From positions 1-64,000 of the forward strand of contig NZ_RCWE01000027.1 in assembly GCF_018448925.1 (NCBI RefSeq): DNA of 64,000 nucleotides, in the 5' to 3' direction. This stretch comes from Photorhabdus akhurstii (GTDB taxonomy: Bacteria > Pseudomonadota > Gammaproteobacteria > Enterobacterales > Enterobacteriaceae). The notes beneath the pieces were generated by a model that ran no database searches, was not told the DNA's origin, and worked only from the letters and a program-made list of their open reading frames with translations. Numbering within the stretch: the first letter of the stretch is position 1; the number at the start of each line of letters is the position of its first letter. Positions 44,172 through 53,078 of this stretch are shown piece after piece. Position numbers and translations under genes: made by a program.

Positions 44172-45383
44172 TTAAGCCATCATCTGCCGGTATTCATCAA
44201 TCACCTGTTGGCAAAAATCAGGTGAATTCACATGATGAGGGCTTTTAATTAGTTGTCTATTTTCCGTTTCTATAAATGTAGCTTCGAAAGCCTGGATAAA
44301 TGCTTGATTAGCATCAGGATTCCAGAACGGCCCATCTTTAATATCCAGAGCGGAGAAACCACCTTCTGGAATAATAAATTTTACTTTTCCTTCGCACTGA
44401 TTGAGTTTTTCTGCGATCCAAATTCCCATCTGGCGGTTCTCTTCGGGTATGGTGCGCATTAATGTTACTTGCGAATTGTGACGGTAAAATTGCCTGTATT
44501 TGTAGCGTTCTGGGATAGTGCTCAGATGACCAAAGTTCACCATATCCAACGCTCCGCAAGAACCGATATAAGGTATTTGCGTGCGGGCTATTGCCCCCAG
44601 ACGGTCAGTATTACAGGCAAGAACGCCACCAAACAGATAGTCGCAAACTTCAGTGGTAGTGATATCCAATAGACTGTGAAGCAAACGGCTTTCGGCTAGC
44701 TTTTCCATTGTCTTGCCACCGCTGCCGGTTGCGTGGAAAACCAGACAATCATACTGCTGTTCCAACTCTCTGGTTAATAACTGTATGCAAGGTGTCGTCA
44801 CACCAAACATCGTCAGACCAATAGCCGGTTTATCTTCAATATTGCTCTCTTCATGAAAATAGACTGCCCCTGCAATTTGGTTGGCCGCGTTTTTTAACAC
44901 CTGGCGAGAGATACGGTTAAGACCGGATACATCTGTGACCGAATAGAGCATAGATATATCGCTAACACCCACATAGCCAGAAACATCACCGGAGGCCATA
45001 GTAGAAACCATAAGTTTTGGTATACCTACGGGTAAAGATTGCATTGCCGGCGTGATCAGTGCTGTACCGCAGGAACCTCCCAAGCCTAGAATTGCTAAAA
45101 CATCAGTTTGTTTTGATAAAAAGAGATTAAAAGCAACTGACATCGCGGAAATGGCTTTCCCCTTATCACCACAGAAAACGGCTTCTTTACCTTGCGGGTG
45201 ATGCTCTGCTACTGTTTGGGCCGTAATATCGGCGCCTCTTTCCAGTGAGCCAGATTGAGTAGTCAAATCCACAGTTCGAACAGCAAGGCCGGCTTTTTTG
45301 ATCAGATCCCTGACGTAGAAAATTTCTGCGCGCTTGGTATCAAAAATAGTAGCGATATAAACATAGCCTTGGTTTTTTTTCAT
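44172..45383 (-). CDS. Tm-1-like ATP-binding domain protein (UPF0261)
   Basis: 403 residues, a member of the UPF0261/Tm-1-like family. It begins [19 protein letters not shown] and contains [59 protein letters not shown] and, at the C-terminus, [18 protein letters not shown]. The two-domain fold with a nucleotide-binding groove is known in plant Tm-1. In bacteria this family often lies beside a TIM-barrel signal-transduction-like gene; here that partner is absent and the divergent neighbour is a TetR gene. Function in bacteria is unknown. Confidence 0.82.
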   Translation of the reverse strand: MKKNQGYVYIATIFDTKRAEIFYVRDLIKKAGLAVRTVDLTTQSGSLERGADITAQTVAEHHPQGKEAVFCGDKGKAISAMSVAFNLFLSKQTDVLAILGLGGSCGTALITPAMQSLPVGIPKLMVSTMASGDVSGYVGVSDISMLYSVTDVSGLNRISRQVLKNAANQIAGAVYFHEESNIEDKPAIGLTMFGVTTPCIQLLTRELEQQYDCLVFHATGSGGKTMEKLAESRLLHSLLDITTTEVCDYLFGGVLACNTDRLGAIARTQIPYIGSCGALDMVNFGHLSTIPERYKYRQFYRHNSQVTLMRTIPEENRQMGIWIAEKLNQCEGKVKFIIPEGGFSALDIKDGPFWNPDANQAFIQAFEATFIETENRQLIKSPHHVNSPDFCQQVIDEYRQMMA

Positions 45384-45620
45384 TATAATTATGAATACTT
45401 CCCTGGTGCTGACTACTCATTCATGGACAGATTATAGTCAAGATGAGACTCAAGTATCACTGTTATATTATCAAATTGAGACTGTCATCTCATTTTATCC
45501 ATAAATAGGCTGAATCAATTTGATCGTTTTGTAGATAGTTGAGTAGAGTGATGATAGCGAAAAAATATTTTAACCATAAGTGTTAATGTAGCGATTTTTA
45601 CTGTGAAAGAGTTGTGGGGG

Positions 45621-46241
45621 ATGATGGACTCGAAGACGAAAACTCATTTTACCGGTACTCGGAAAAAAACTTATACATTGTTAATAAATGTGGCGTTGGA
45701 ACTTTTTGAACAGAGGGCGATACCTTCGGTTTCTGAATTGGCAATGCATGCTGGTGTTTCCAGGGCAACGGCATATCGCTATTTTCCGACTCAAAGTGAT
45801 TTAATTGATGCAATTGTTGGCGCTAGCCTTGGGCCGATTCTTACCTGGAAACCGGCCAGTGAAAAAACTGAGGAGCGGATTATTGAGTTGTTGAATTTTG
45901 CCTATCCTCGAATGTTTCAACATGAAGGCGCGTTACGAGCAGCTCTGTTAGTTTCCTTGCAGCAATGGGCTCAGGGACGTTTATCTGAGGATAAACAGGA
46001 AAAGAAATTGGTTCGTGGGCATCGTAAAGATATCCTGGCAATGGTTGTTGAGCCATTAAAAGGGCATTTTCCGCCGGATACTTTGGAAAATGTCATTCGT
46101 GCTTTTTCCCTGATTTATGGTTCTGAAGTCTTTCTGGTGATGAAAGATATCTGGCAGATGGATAATGAAGAAATTATTGAGATCACTAAATGGATGGCAA
46201 AAGCAATTATTAATCAGGCGCACAGAGATTCTGAATTATAG
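45621..46241 (+). CDS. TetR-family transcriptional regulator
   Basis: 206 residues. The N-terminal DNA-binding domain has LINVALELFEQRAI followed by the HTH SVSELAMHAGVSRATAYRYF and PTQSDLIDAIVG. The C-terminal ligand-binding part has no recognisable subfamily signature. I choose the ATG at 45621 over a GTG at 45603; the binding site is weak for both. It is divergent from the UPF0261 gene and 68 bases ahead of the dehydratase gene, so one or both are its likely targets. Confidence 0.82.
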   Translation: MMDSKTKTHFTGTRKKTYTLLINVALELFEQRAIPSVSELAMHAGVSRATAYRYFPTQSDLIDAIVGASLGPILTWKPASEKTEERIIELLNFAYPRMFQHEGALRAALLVSLQQWAQGRLSEDKQEKKLVRGHRKDILAMVVEPLKGHFPPDTLENVIRAFSLIYGSEVFLVMKDIWQMDNEEIIEITKWMAKAIINQAHRDSEL

Positions 46242-46309
46242 TTATTCTTGATAGATTTTTCTGGCGTAGATATTTTGTCTGCTATTTCGTATAACTTGCG
46301 GTTATTCCT

Positions 46310-47284
46310 ATGAAGAATATCCCTGTTTATGATGATGTTATTGCCGCTGCCCGGCGTATAGAAGGTTATGCTTACCGTACGCCGGTTCTGACTTCCCGTA
46401 CTGCTGATGAAATGACTGGCGCTAAGTTATTTTTTAAATGTGAAAATTATCAGCGAATGGGAGCATTTAAATTTCGTGGTGCTTTTAATGCGTTATCACA
46501 ATTTAGTGACGAACAGCGCCGCAATGGGGTTGTGACTTATTCATCGGGTAATCATGCTCAGGCGATTTCATTGGCGGCTCGTATACTGAATATACCGGCG
46601 ACAATCATTATGCCGTTCGATGCGCCTGCGGCTAAGGTAGCGGCAACTGAAGGTTATGGCGGTAAAATTGTTTTTTATGATCGTTATACGGACGATCGTG
46701 AACAAATTGGCCGGGAATTATCAGAAAGGCACGGGTTGACCTTAATTCCTCCTTATGATCATCCGCACGTTATTGCCGGGCAGGGAACCGCGGCAAAAGA
46801 GCTGTTTGAAGAGGTTGGGGGATTGGATGCGTTGTTTGTCTGTCTCGGTGGCGGAGGATTGCTTTCAGGGAGCGCGCTTGCTGCCCGCCATTTTTCTCCT
46901 GAATGTAAAATTTATGGTGTAGAGCCGGAAGCCGGTAATGACGCTCAACAATCATTTCGTCAGGGAAAAATTGTTCATATCGATACGCCTAGAACCATTG
47001 CTGATGGGGCGCAAACTCGACATCTTGGGCAATATACTTTCGATATTATTCGAAAGAATGTTGATGATATTTTCACCGTTTCTGATGAGGAACTGGTGGA
47101 GACAATGCGTTTTTATGCGGAAAGAATGAAGATGATTGTCGAACCGACCGGCTGCCTGAGTTTTGCCGCTGCCCGCAAAATGTGTGAGCCATTACAAGGC
47201 CAAAGGGTAGGGATCATTGTCAGTGGCGGTAACGTGGATATCGAACGTTATTGTGCTTTGCTGTCAAAACAACCTAAGACGTAA
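46310..47284 (+). CDS. PLP-dependent threonine/hydroxyaspartate dehydratase
   Basis: 324 residues, fold type II PLP enzyme of the IlvA/serine-racemase group. The PLP lysine is K54 in GAFKFRGAFNAL. Other sites are SSGNHAQ (78-84), the phosphate-binding CLGGGGLLSG and the C-terminal IIVSGGNVD. The size and sequence fit the branch with serine racemase and threo-3-hydroxyaspartate ammonia-lyase rather than long, regulated IlvA. No regulatory domain. Substrate (threonine, serine or hydroxyaspartate) cannot be decided from the sequence alone. It follows the TetR gene and may be co-regulated with it. Confidence 0.85.
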   Translation: MKNIPVYDDVIAAARRIEGYAYRTPVLTSRTADEMTGAKLFFKCENYQRMGAFKFRGAFNALSQFSDEQRRNGVVTYSSGNHAQAISLAARILNIPATIIMPFDAPAAKVAATEGYGGKIVFYDRYTDDREQIGRELSERHGLTLIPPYDHPHVIAGQGTAAKELFEEVGGLDALFVCLGGGGLLSGSALAARHFSPECKIYGVEPEAGNDAQQSFRQGKIVHIDTPRTIADGAQTRHLGQYTFDIIRKNVDDIFTVSDEELVETMRFYAERMKMIVEPTGCLSFAAARKMCEPLQGQRVGIIVSGGNVDIERYCALLSKQPKT

Positions 47285-47689
47285 TGAGCCATATAGAAGA
47301 GGGCTTTGATATTCACAAAACTTATAATGTGTGTTTTGTAGTGTAATTATTATCCTTTAGTTATTGATTTGTTATATTTAAATATTAATTGTAGGGCTAA
47401 TATTATATATTGGCCGCTACATATTTTATGTGAATATTTTCCTATGTTATATTCACATTGATACATGTTATATTAATCATATGCATCCTAATTAATTCTC
47501 AATCTATTTGGATGTATTGGATAATATATATTTTTTCTTCAACTTATGCCTAAGTTGGTAATAGAGAGCAAATATAAATTATCCTGGTGATTAATTTCAT
47601 ATTATTGAACTAATATGATGGCGGTAGCTATTATCTAATACGCCTACCTTAATAACATGTTTTTCATAACTTCAAACATAGGTGATTAT
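47285..47689. other. Upstream region of the P47-like/Tc genes
   Basis: About 400 AT-rich bases with no gene. It contains a 9-bp inverted repeat (ATGTGAATA at 47428-47436, TATTCACAT at 47450-47458) about 230 bases before the start codon, possibly a regulator site. I cannot name the regulator. Confidence 0.45.
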
Positions 47690-50008
47690 ATGACTACAGA
47701 AAATAGTATTGTTAATGATTTTAGTGGGAAAACGAAGACTCTTGGATGGGATATTATTGCTGCCTATGATAGAACTAAAATAAATATGCTGTTTGAACAG
47801 CAATATGTAAGAAAGGTGAGTGAAGGTACACATTTTTCTCCTATTTGCTGGGAAAGTGGAAATAAAAAGATAAAATTTGATAATTTGACGTTGGGAGTGC
47901 CGTTAATTTCCTTTGAAAATTCATCAATTGAAGATTCTCAGGCAACGGTAAAATTAAATTTTATTTCTGGTACGATAGTAGAACTTTATGATGATGGTAG
48001 AGTAAAGAATTATCAAAGAATTACACCGAATAATGATTACCATATGACGATAACCGTAAATTTGATTGCGGGAACAGGCTCTGTTGGTAATGATGGAAAA
48101 GTTGTTGTTGAGTTTAAAAAAGGAGATTTGAGTGTAGTCAATGTTATTGACGATGCGCCAGCAGAAGTAAAAGAGTTTTTCCGTAATTGGCTTAAAAATA
48201 ATGATGTAACTTATGAGTTAGGTATTTTGAAGCTGGATAATACGGCTGGACTGGTTCCAAAAATGTTTAAAATTAGAACCCAACCTGCACCCGATGCTAA
48301 TTTACGTAGTTCTGATAATTATGGTCATGGTGCGGTGTTGTTATTTATTGCAACACACTATAACCCTAACGGCGGAGTATTACCAACTAACTCAAGTAAT
48401 TTTCCTTATTTGATACCGGATAATCGTTCTGCGATGCTAATTATCAGTAATAAGACACTTTTTGAGAATATTCTTAAACCGCAATATGAGAGTTTATTAC
48501 CGAGTTCTACCGGAGTAGAATTAGAGCTGGTCAGTCTCGATAGTCAACAAAATGATTCAGCCAAATATTTGAATATAAAAAACGGATATTCTGAAAGTGA
48601 TAAACCTGTACAATATGAAAAAGGATCTTATACAGTATGGACGGGATTGGTTAAATATAATGGCGCCACTAATATTTGGCCAGAGAAGGTGAAAATCCCT
48701 TATTCTGGAATGTATATTAAACCTGAGAGGGAAAAAATTATCTTTTCTGGAGTAAGTAATAATGGTCAATCTTATCATTTTGCTCAGCAAGTGGGTATTA
48801 TGAAAGATGGCATACTTGGTTATTATGATAAATCGAAAATTGATTTCTATGTTGATGGATCGATAGATATTACACCTACAGTTATATCTAATGATGAAAT
48901 CAAGTTGGAGTCACATTATGGAATGGGTGTTAAATATGATGAACAAGGCCCATCTGGTTGGGGAAGTCTTATAGGCCCTGATTTTCAATCACAGTTTATT
49001 GATAAAACAGCGGAAATTGTTAAAGGCGCCGTTGAAACGGATTTAGCCAACGTATCTAAAATTAAGTTAAATAGTATAAGTCTATTTGCAGTTAATCACC
49101 TTCTGTTCCCTGAAAGCAATTATCTTGAGTTTGATAAGGTGTATGTGCCTGGGGATATGGTGCTATTTGGTGATATTTCTCCAACATCAACTGCTTTTAA
49201 AATCAATGATCTTCAATTAACTATGCCAGTGAAAACTAAGCATAAATTTACAACCAACACCAATGCAACGGTAAATTGGTCCATCACTCCAGCGGAATTG
49301 GGAAGTATTGATGCTAATACGGGAGATTATACGGCACCGGCTAAGATAAAAGGAAATAGTCAAATTGTGACAATTACTGCGACAGACTCAAGAACGAACG
49401 CTAAAGCTTCAGCGGTTGTCACTCTGTTGCCCTCTTCTGTATCGGTTAGTCCTTCTTTTGTTGTTATCAATGAGAATGATGTTAATAAGGAAGCCAATTT
49501 TACTGTTTATGGCAATAAGAAAGTGAATTGGAGTGTGGAAACGGGTACTGGCTATGGTGTTGTTGATGCGAATGGAAAATATACGCCTCCAGCTGCTTTC
49601 CCTGCCGGATATAATATGGTTACGGTGACGGCTGTTGCTGATAATGGCGATTTAGATAAAGTTAATATTTTGCTTATCAGTAAAAACACGAAAGGTGAGT
49701 TCAGGATTGATCCTAGCTATAATCAAGAGTTATTAACACCTGATGCCGTAATGAAGTTCTCTTCTGTCGGTAATGATTTGACTTCTCCAAGTGAATGGAG
49801 CCTCATGCCAGAAAGAGGAAATATTAAGGTAGGTGAACCAGAAGTTACAAAAGATGAGTTTGGTAATGACATCGAAAAGTATACTGCAACTTATACTGCG
49901 CCAAATGATATTACTCGTTCGGAAATTGTTTTACTCAGAGTGACACATAAAAATAAACCCAATCGTGCGGGCTATGCTCTGATTACACTGGAGCCGAAAA
50001 TCAGTTGA
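47690..50008 (+). CDS. P47/TULIP-like protein with Ig-like C-terminal domains
   Basis: 772 residues; the ATG at 47690 follows AGGTGATT. No signal peptide. The N-terminal segment KTLGWDIIAAYDRTKINMLF resembles the start of the clostridial P47/OrfX TULIP fold (GWDIVYA...). The region to about 500 is beta-rich and of that type. Residues about 510-772 form three Ig-like repeats, with the motifs VNWSITPAELGSIDANTGDYTAP, VNWSVE...YGVVDANGKYTPP and SEWSLMPERGNIK...YTATYTAP. P47 and OrfX proteins accompany botulinum and mosquitocidal toxins. It lies 134 bases ahead of a TcA toxin gene, so a toxin-associated role is a fair inference. The P47 call is by eye. Confidence 0.6.
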   Translation: MTTENSIVNDFSGKTKTLGWDIIAAYDRTKINMLFEQQYVRKVSEGTHFSPICWESGNKKIKFDNLTLGVPLISFENSSIEDSQATVKLNFISGTIVELYDDGRVKNYQRITPNNDYHMTITVNLIAGTGSVGNDGKVVVEFKKGDLSVVNVIDDAPAEVKEFFRNWLKNNDVTYELGILKLDNTAGLVPKMFKIRTQPAPDANLRSSDNYGHGAVLLFIATHYNPNGGVLPTNSSNFPYLIPDNRSAMLIISNKTLFENILKPQYESLLPSSTGVELELVSLDSQQNDSAKYLNIKNGYSESDKPVQYEKGSYTVWTGLVKYNGATNIWPEKVKIPYSGMYIKPEREKIIFSGVSNNGQSYHFAQQVGIMKDGILGYYDKSKIDFYVDGSIDITPTVISNDEIKLESHYGMGVKYDEQGPSGWGSLIGPDFQSQFIDKTAEIVKGAVETDLANVSKIKLNSISLFAVNHLLFPESNYLEFDKVYVPGDMVLFGDISPTSTAFKINDLQLTMPVKTKHKFTTNTNATVNWSITPAELGSIDANTGDYTAPAKIKGNSQIVTITATDSRTNAKASAVVTLLPSSVSVSPSFVVINENDVNKEANFTVYGNKKVNWSVETGTGYGVVDANGKYTPPAAFPAGYNMVTVTAVADNGDLDKVNILLISKNTKGEFRIDPSYNQELLTPDAVMKFSSVGNDLTSPSEWSLMPERGNIKVGEPEVTKDEFGNDIEKYTATYTAPNDITRSEIVLLRVTHKNKPNRAGYALITLEPKIS

Positions 50009-50037
50009 TAACTAACTGTTTTTAATAACCATCAGAT

Positions 50038-50070
50038 GATGCAATAAACTTCTTATTCTTTATTGCATCT
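50038..50070 (+). terminator. Stem-loop after the P47-like gene
   Basis: GATGCAATAAA, 10-base loop, TTTATTGCATC. A perfect 11-bp stem, followed by a weak T tract (TCTGTTCTC). Partial termination before the Tc genes is possible. Confidence 0.6.
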
Positions 50071-50142
50071 CTGTTCTCAAGTCTATTATCTTTTTTAGAT
50101 AAAACACCCATCCATATATTTCCAATAAATAAAGGCAATCCT

Positions 50143-53031
50143 ATGAATCATGATATCAGCCCGTTGCTAAAGAAAATAGGTAATAAATATAACTTTACTG
50201 ATAAGATAATTGAATTAGGTTATAAATCTATTTTTGATCTTATAAGAATGCCCCGTAATCTATTTGTAGAGAAGTATAATTCAGATCATCAGGCAGCAGA
50301 TATTTATGATACAGCAAACAGCTATGCTATACAAATAGCCCGTAAATTTCGCCAGCAGCATTATACTCATAATACATATGCCAGAAGTTATTCTTCGCTT
50401 TCATTAAAAGGAGGTCCTCAATATCAATCCTTATTTCAGGATAATTGGCAGCAATATTGTCCAAATGGCGCACCGGAAGCAAATAATTCACCGGTTGCTT
50501 ATTTAGCAGAGATTTATAAATTAGCGATGGATATTGAATCCAATGCGGGTGCTGAGGCCATTAAAATGGATGAGCGCCGTTCTGATTTAGCGCATTTAAT
50601 GCTGGATGACGTCAGTATTAATCAGGAAATTTCAACACTGTCATTGGTTAATACTATGCTAAATCAACGCTTGGAAGCTATATTAAAACAACAAGGAAAA
50701 ACCAATTTATCCAGTTATGATCTTTTGGCTAATGTACGTTATCCATTCCAACTCCCTTATGATCATGCGCAAAACCAAATTAATCTAACATTTGATAATA
50801 AAAAACTTTTTTGTTTGGAAATGACGCAACAAACAGATAAGAGTTATCCTTATTTTCTTAAATCTAATCTAAATATTGCTAATGGAGAATTTGTCGCGCC
50901 TTTAGCAAATCAGCTAGGTATTTGCCAACAAAAAATAATTAATGAGCCGTTAAACCCATCTAATAGTCAATTATATCAAGATAATTATGGCGTTAATAGT
51001 GCAGAGTTACTTGAATTGTTATCGACTTTTATTTCACAAACAACTCTTTCTGTCGCAGAAGTTGAGCAATTATTATGTATAAAAGGAATATCTACCAATA
51101 AAGGGACGGCATTAGAACAGAATAACGTGAGATTATCTCAAAATGTGCTTAATTTAGGTATGCCTGCGGCTCCTTATAGTTATGGCGCCGTCTTTATTAA
51201 TGGGCCAAATGCAAAAGCGAGTGATTTCTTACATTTGTATCGTGAATTTGTCTCAAGTGATTATTTGCCACAAGAGATAAATAAACTATCTGGTGTGAAT
51301 CATGAACGCTTTGATAGATTAAATCGTATGATACGATTGTGGAAATGGGTTAATTTGCCGATAGATAAAATTGATTTATTGGTGACTGCAACTATGCGGG
51401 CAGAAGGGGATGCAAATAAACAATTACAGATGAATGATAATACCTTACGTATGTTAGGAATTTTTCATCATTGGAGTAAAAAATATCATATTTCGCCTGA
51501 TGATTTTTCCGCGTTGATATATCAAATTACCCCTTTTTCGACGGGTACAGCCATTCCTTTCTTCGATCAGATTTTCAATTCATCTTCGTTGTTTGATGCG
51601 CCATTGGTGATTGATGATCGTGAGTTTTATTCGGAAACAAAGCAGGATGACACTATTATTAGCAAGTTATGTGCTGGTTTGAAAATTGAAGCGAAGGATT
51701 TTGCTCTATTAGCGCCATTAGTTGCTGAATCGATTGGTAAAAAGAGTTTAACATGTTCACTTGCTGTTGTTTCTGCGTTTTATCGCATTGTGCGATTGTC
51801 GAGAATTTTTGGGTTAACACCACAAGAAGGTGTGGTTCTTTTAACGCTAATAGGTGGAAATAAAGTATTAAAACAGGTCGCGGGTATGCCTTATTTATCG
51901 CAATCAGGAAATAATAGACAAACAGATATACTGGATATTATGATTGCAATCGAGCAGACTACAGAATGGTTGAGAATAAATAAATTATCTGTTGGTACTC
52001 TTCAACTATTCTTATTACCAGCTAATGAAGTTGTTATGACCGGAAATGCGGCTCAGGTGGCCTTTATTAATCAAGTTGGATTGCATCGTAATTCAGAAAG
52101 TTTAATGTTGGAAAGTTTGTCAGAAAATATCTTACCTGCATTGGATAATAATGGTGATTTGATTGATTGGTTAACTCCACGTCAAACTGTTTTAAACGCA
52201 GTATCTCATCAAAAATATGGTTTGGTTAAACCTGATGTTAATATTAGTGATGAAATTAATAAAGCGATAAAAAGCATATTACTTGATGAGAAAGTCAAAG
52301 TATCTATTACTGAGCAATGGGCTGCAATTATTACTCAAACTCAATCCGCACAAAATGCAATATCAGCCAGTATGTTGGCAAATGCATTTCAGCTATCACA
52401 ACCATTTCCTTTATTTATTTTAAATTGGATTGGCTCAAATAGTTACGATTTTTTATTGAAGTCATTTGAACTGTTTGATAAGAAGAATTTACAACCAGAG
52501 GTGATCAGTCAGGATTATTTGATACTGATGTATGATTTATCGCGATATATTTCAGTGATTAAGACTTTTCAATTGAGTACTGTGATGTTGAATCATTTTT
52601 CTGAACATCCTGAACGGTTTGGCTGCCAGAATACGCAACTTTCTTTATCGGTTATTTATTATTTCAGTCGCTACCGAGATTGGATGCAATTAGTTGCCTC
52701 TTTAGATAACGCGGAAGATAAAATATTGCGTTATTTGGAACTAGTCAATAAGAATAATCAAAGTAACGATAAAACTAATATGGTGAAAATATTAACTGAA
52801 CTATTGTCATGGCAGAGTGATGAGGTGTTATTAGCTAATTCATATATTATTGGCAAGGAAGAGAATACAGTAAAAACATTAGCTGAAATAGATATCATGA
52901 TGAGACTTAAAGTTTGGTCTGAGGAAATGGCTCTTTCCATGCGCTCATTATTAGCGACGATAAATATCAATGCTCATTCCTCTTATGAGGATTATAAACA
53001 GGTTGGCACAATGATGGTAGCAACTCTGTAA
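50143..53031 (+). CDS. Tc toxin A component, N-terminal part (TcaA-like)
   Basis: 962 residues that correspond to the N-terminal third of TcdA/TccA-type proteins. Conserved are SPVAYLAEIYKLAMDIE (like SPAAYLTELYREA of TcdA), RRSDLAHLMLDD, ISTLSLVNTML, and helical shell sequence throughout. It has no signal peptide, as is usual for Tc proteins. It is smaller than Photorhabdus TcaA (about 1095) and YenA1 (about 1160). The stop is 47 bases before the next gene, which continues the TcA sequence. Together they would form the receptor-binding, pore-forming pentamer. Confidence 0.82.
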   Translation: MNHDISPLLKKIGNKYNFTDKIIELGYKSIFDLIRMPRNLFVEKYNSDHQAADIYDTANSYAIQIARKFRQQHYTHNTYARSYSSLSLKGGPQYQSLFQDNWQQYCPNGAPEANNSPVAYLAEIYKLAMDIESNAGAEAIKMDERRSDLAHLMLDDVSINQEISTLSLVNTMLNQRLEAILKQQGKTNLSSYDLLANVRYPFQLPYDHAQNQINLTFDNKKLFCLEMTQQTDKSYPYFLKSNLNIANGEFVAPLANQLGICQQKIINEPLNPSNSQLYQDNYGVNSAELLELLSTFISQTTLSVAEVEQLLCIKGISTNKGTALEQNNVRLSQNVLNLGMPAAPYSYGAVFINGPNAKASDFLHLYREFVSSDYLPQEINKLSGVNHERFDRLNRMIRLWKWVNLPIDKIDLLVTATMRAEGDANKQLQMNDNTLRMLGIFHHWSKKYHISPDDFSALIYQITPFSTGTAIPFFDQIFNSSSLFDAPLVIDDREFYSETKQDDTIISKLCAGLKIEAKDFALLAPLVAESIGKKSLTCSLAVVSAFYRIVRLSRIFGLTPQEGVVLLTLIGGNKVLKQVAGMPYLSQSGNNRQTDILDIMIAIEQTTEWLRINKLSVGTLQLFLLPANEVVMTGNAAQVAFINQVGLHRNSESLMLESLSENILPALDNNGDLIDWLTPRQTVLNAVSHQKYGLVKPDVNISDEINKAIKSILLDEKVKVSITEQWAAIITQTQSAQNAISASMLANAFQLSQPFPLFILNWIGSNSYDFLLKSFELFDKKNLQPEVISQDYLILMYDLSRYISVIKTFQLSTVMLNHFSEHPERFGCQNTQLSLSVIYYFSRYRDWMQLVASLDNAEDKILRYLELVNKNNQSNDKTNMVKILTELLSWQSDEVLLANSYIIGKEENTVKTLAEIDIMMRLKVWSEEMALSMRSLLATININAHSSYEDYKQVGTMMVATL

Positions 53032-53078
53032 ATATAGTTTTCATCGTGTAATAAAAATTTCTAATAGAGGTTCAGGAT

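Noticed and set aside
47428-47458. CRP site in the inverted repeat upstream of the P47-like gene
   Set aside because: The TGTGA and TCACA halves are 19 bases apart instead of 6.
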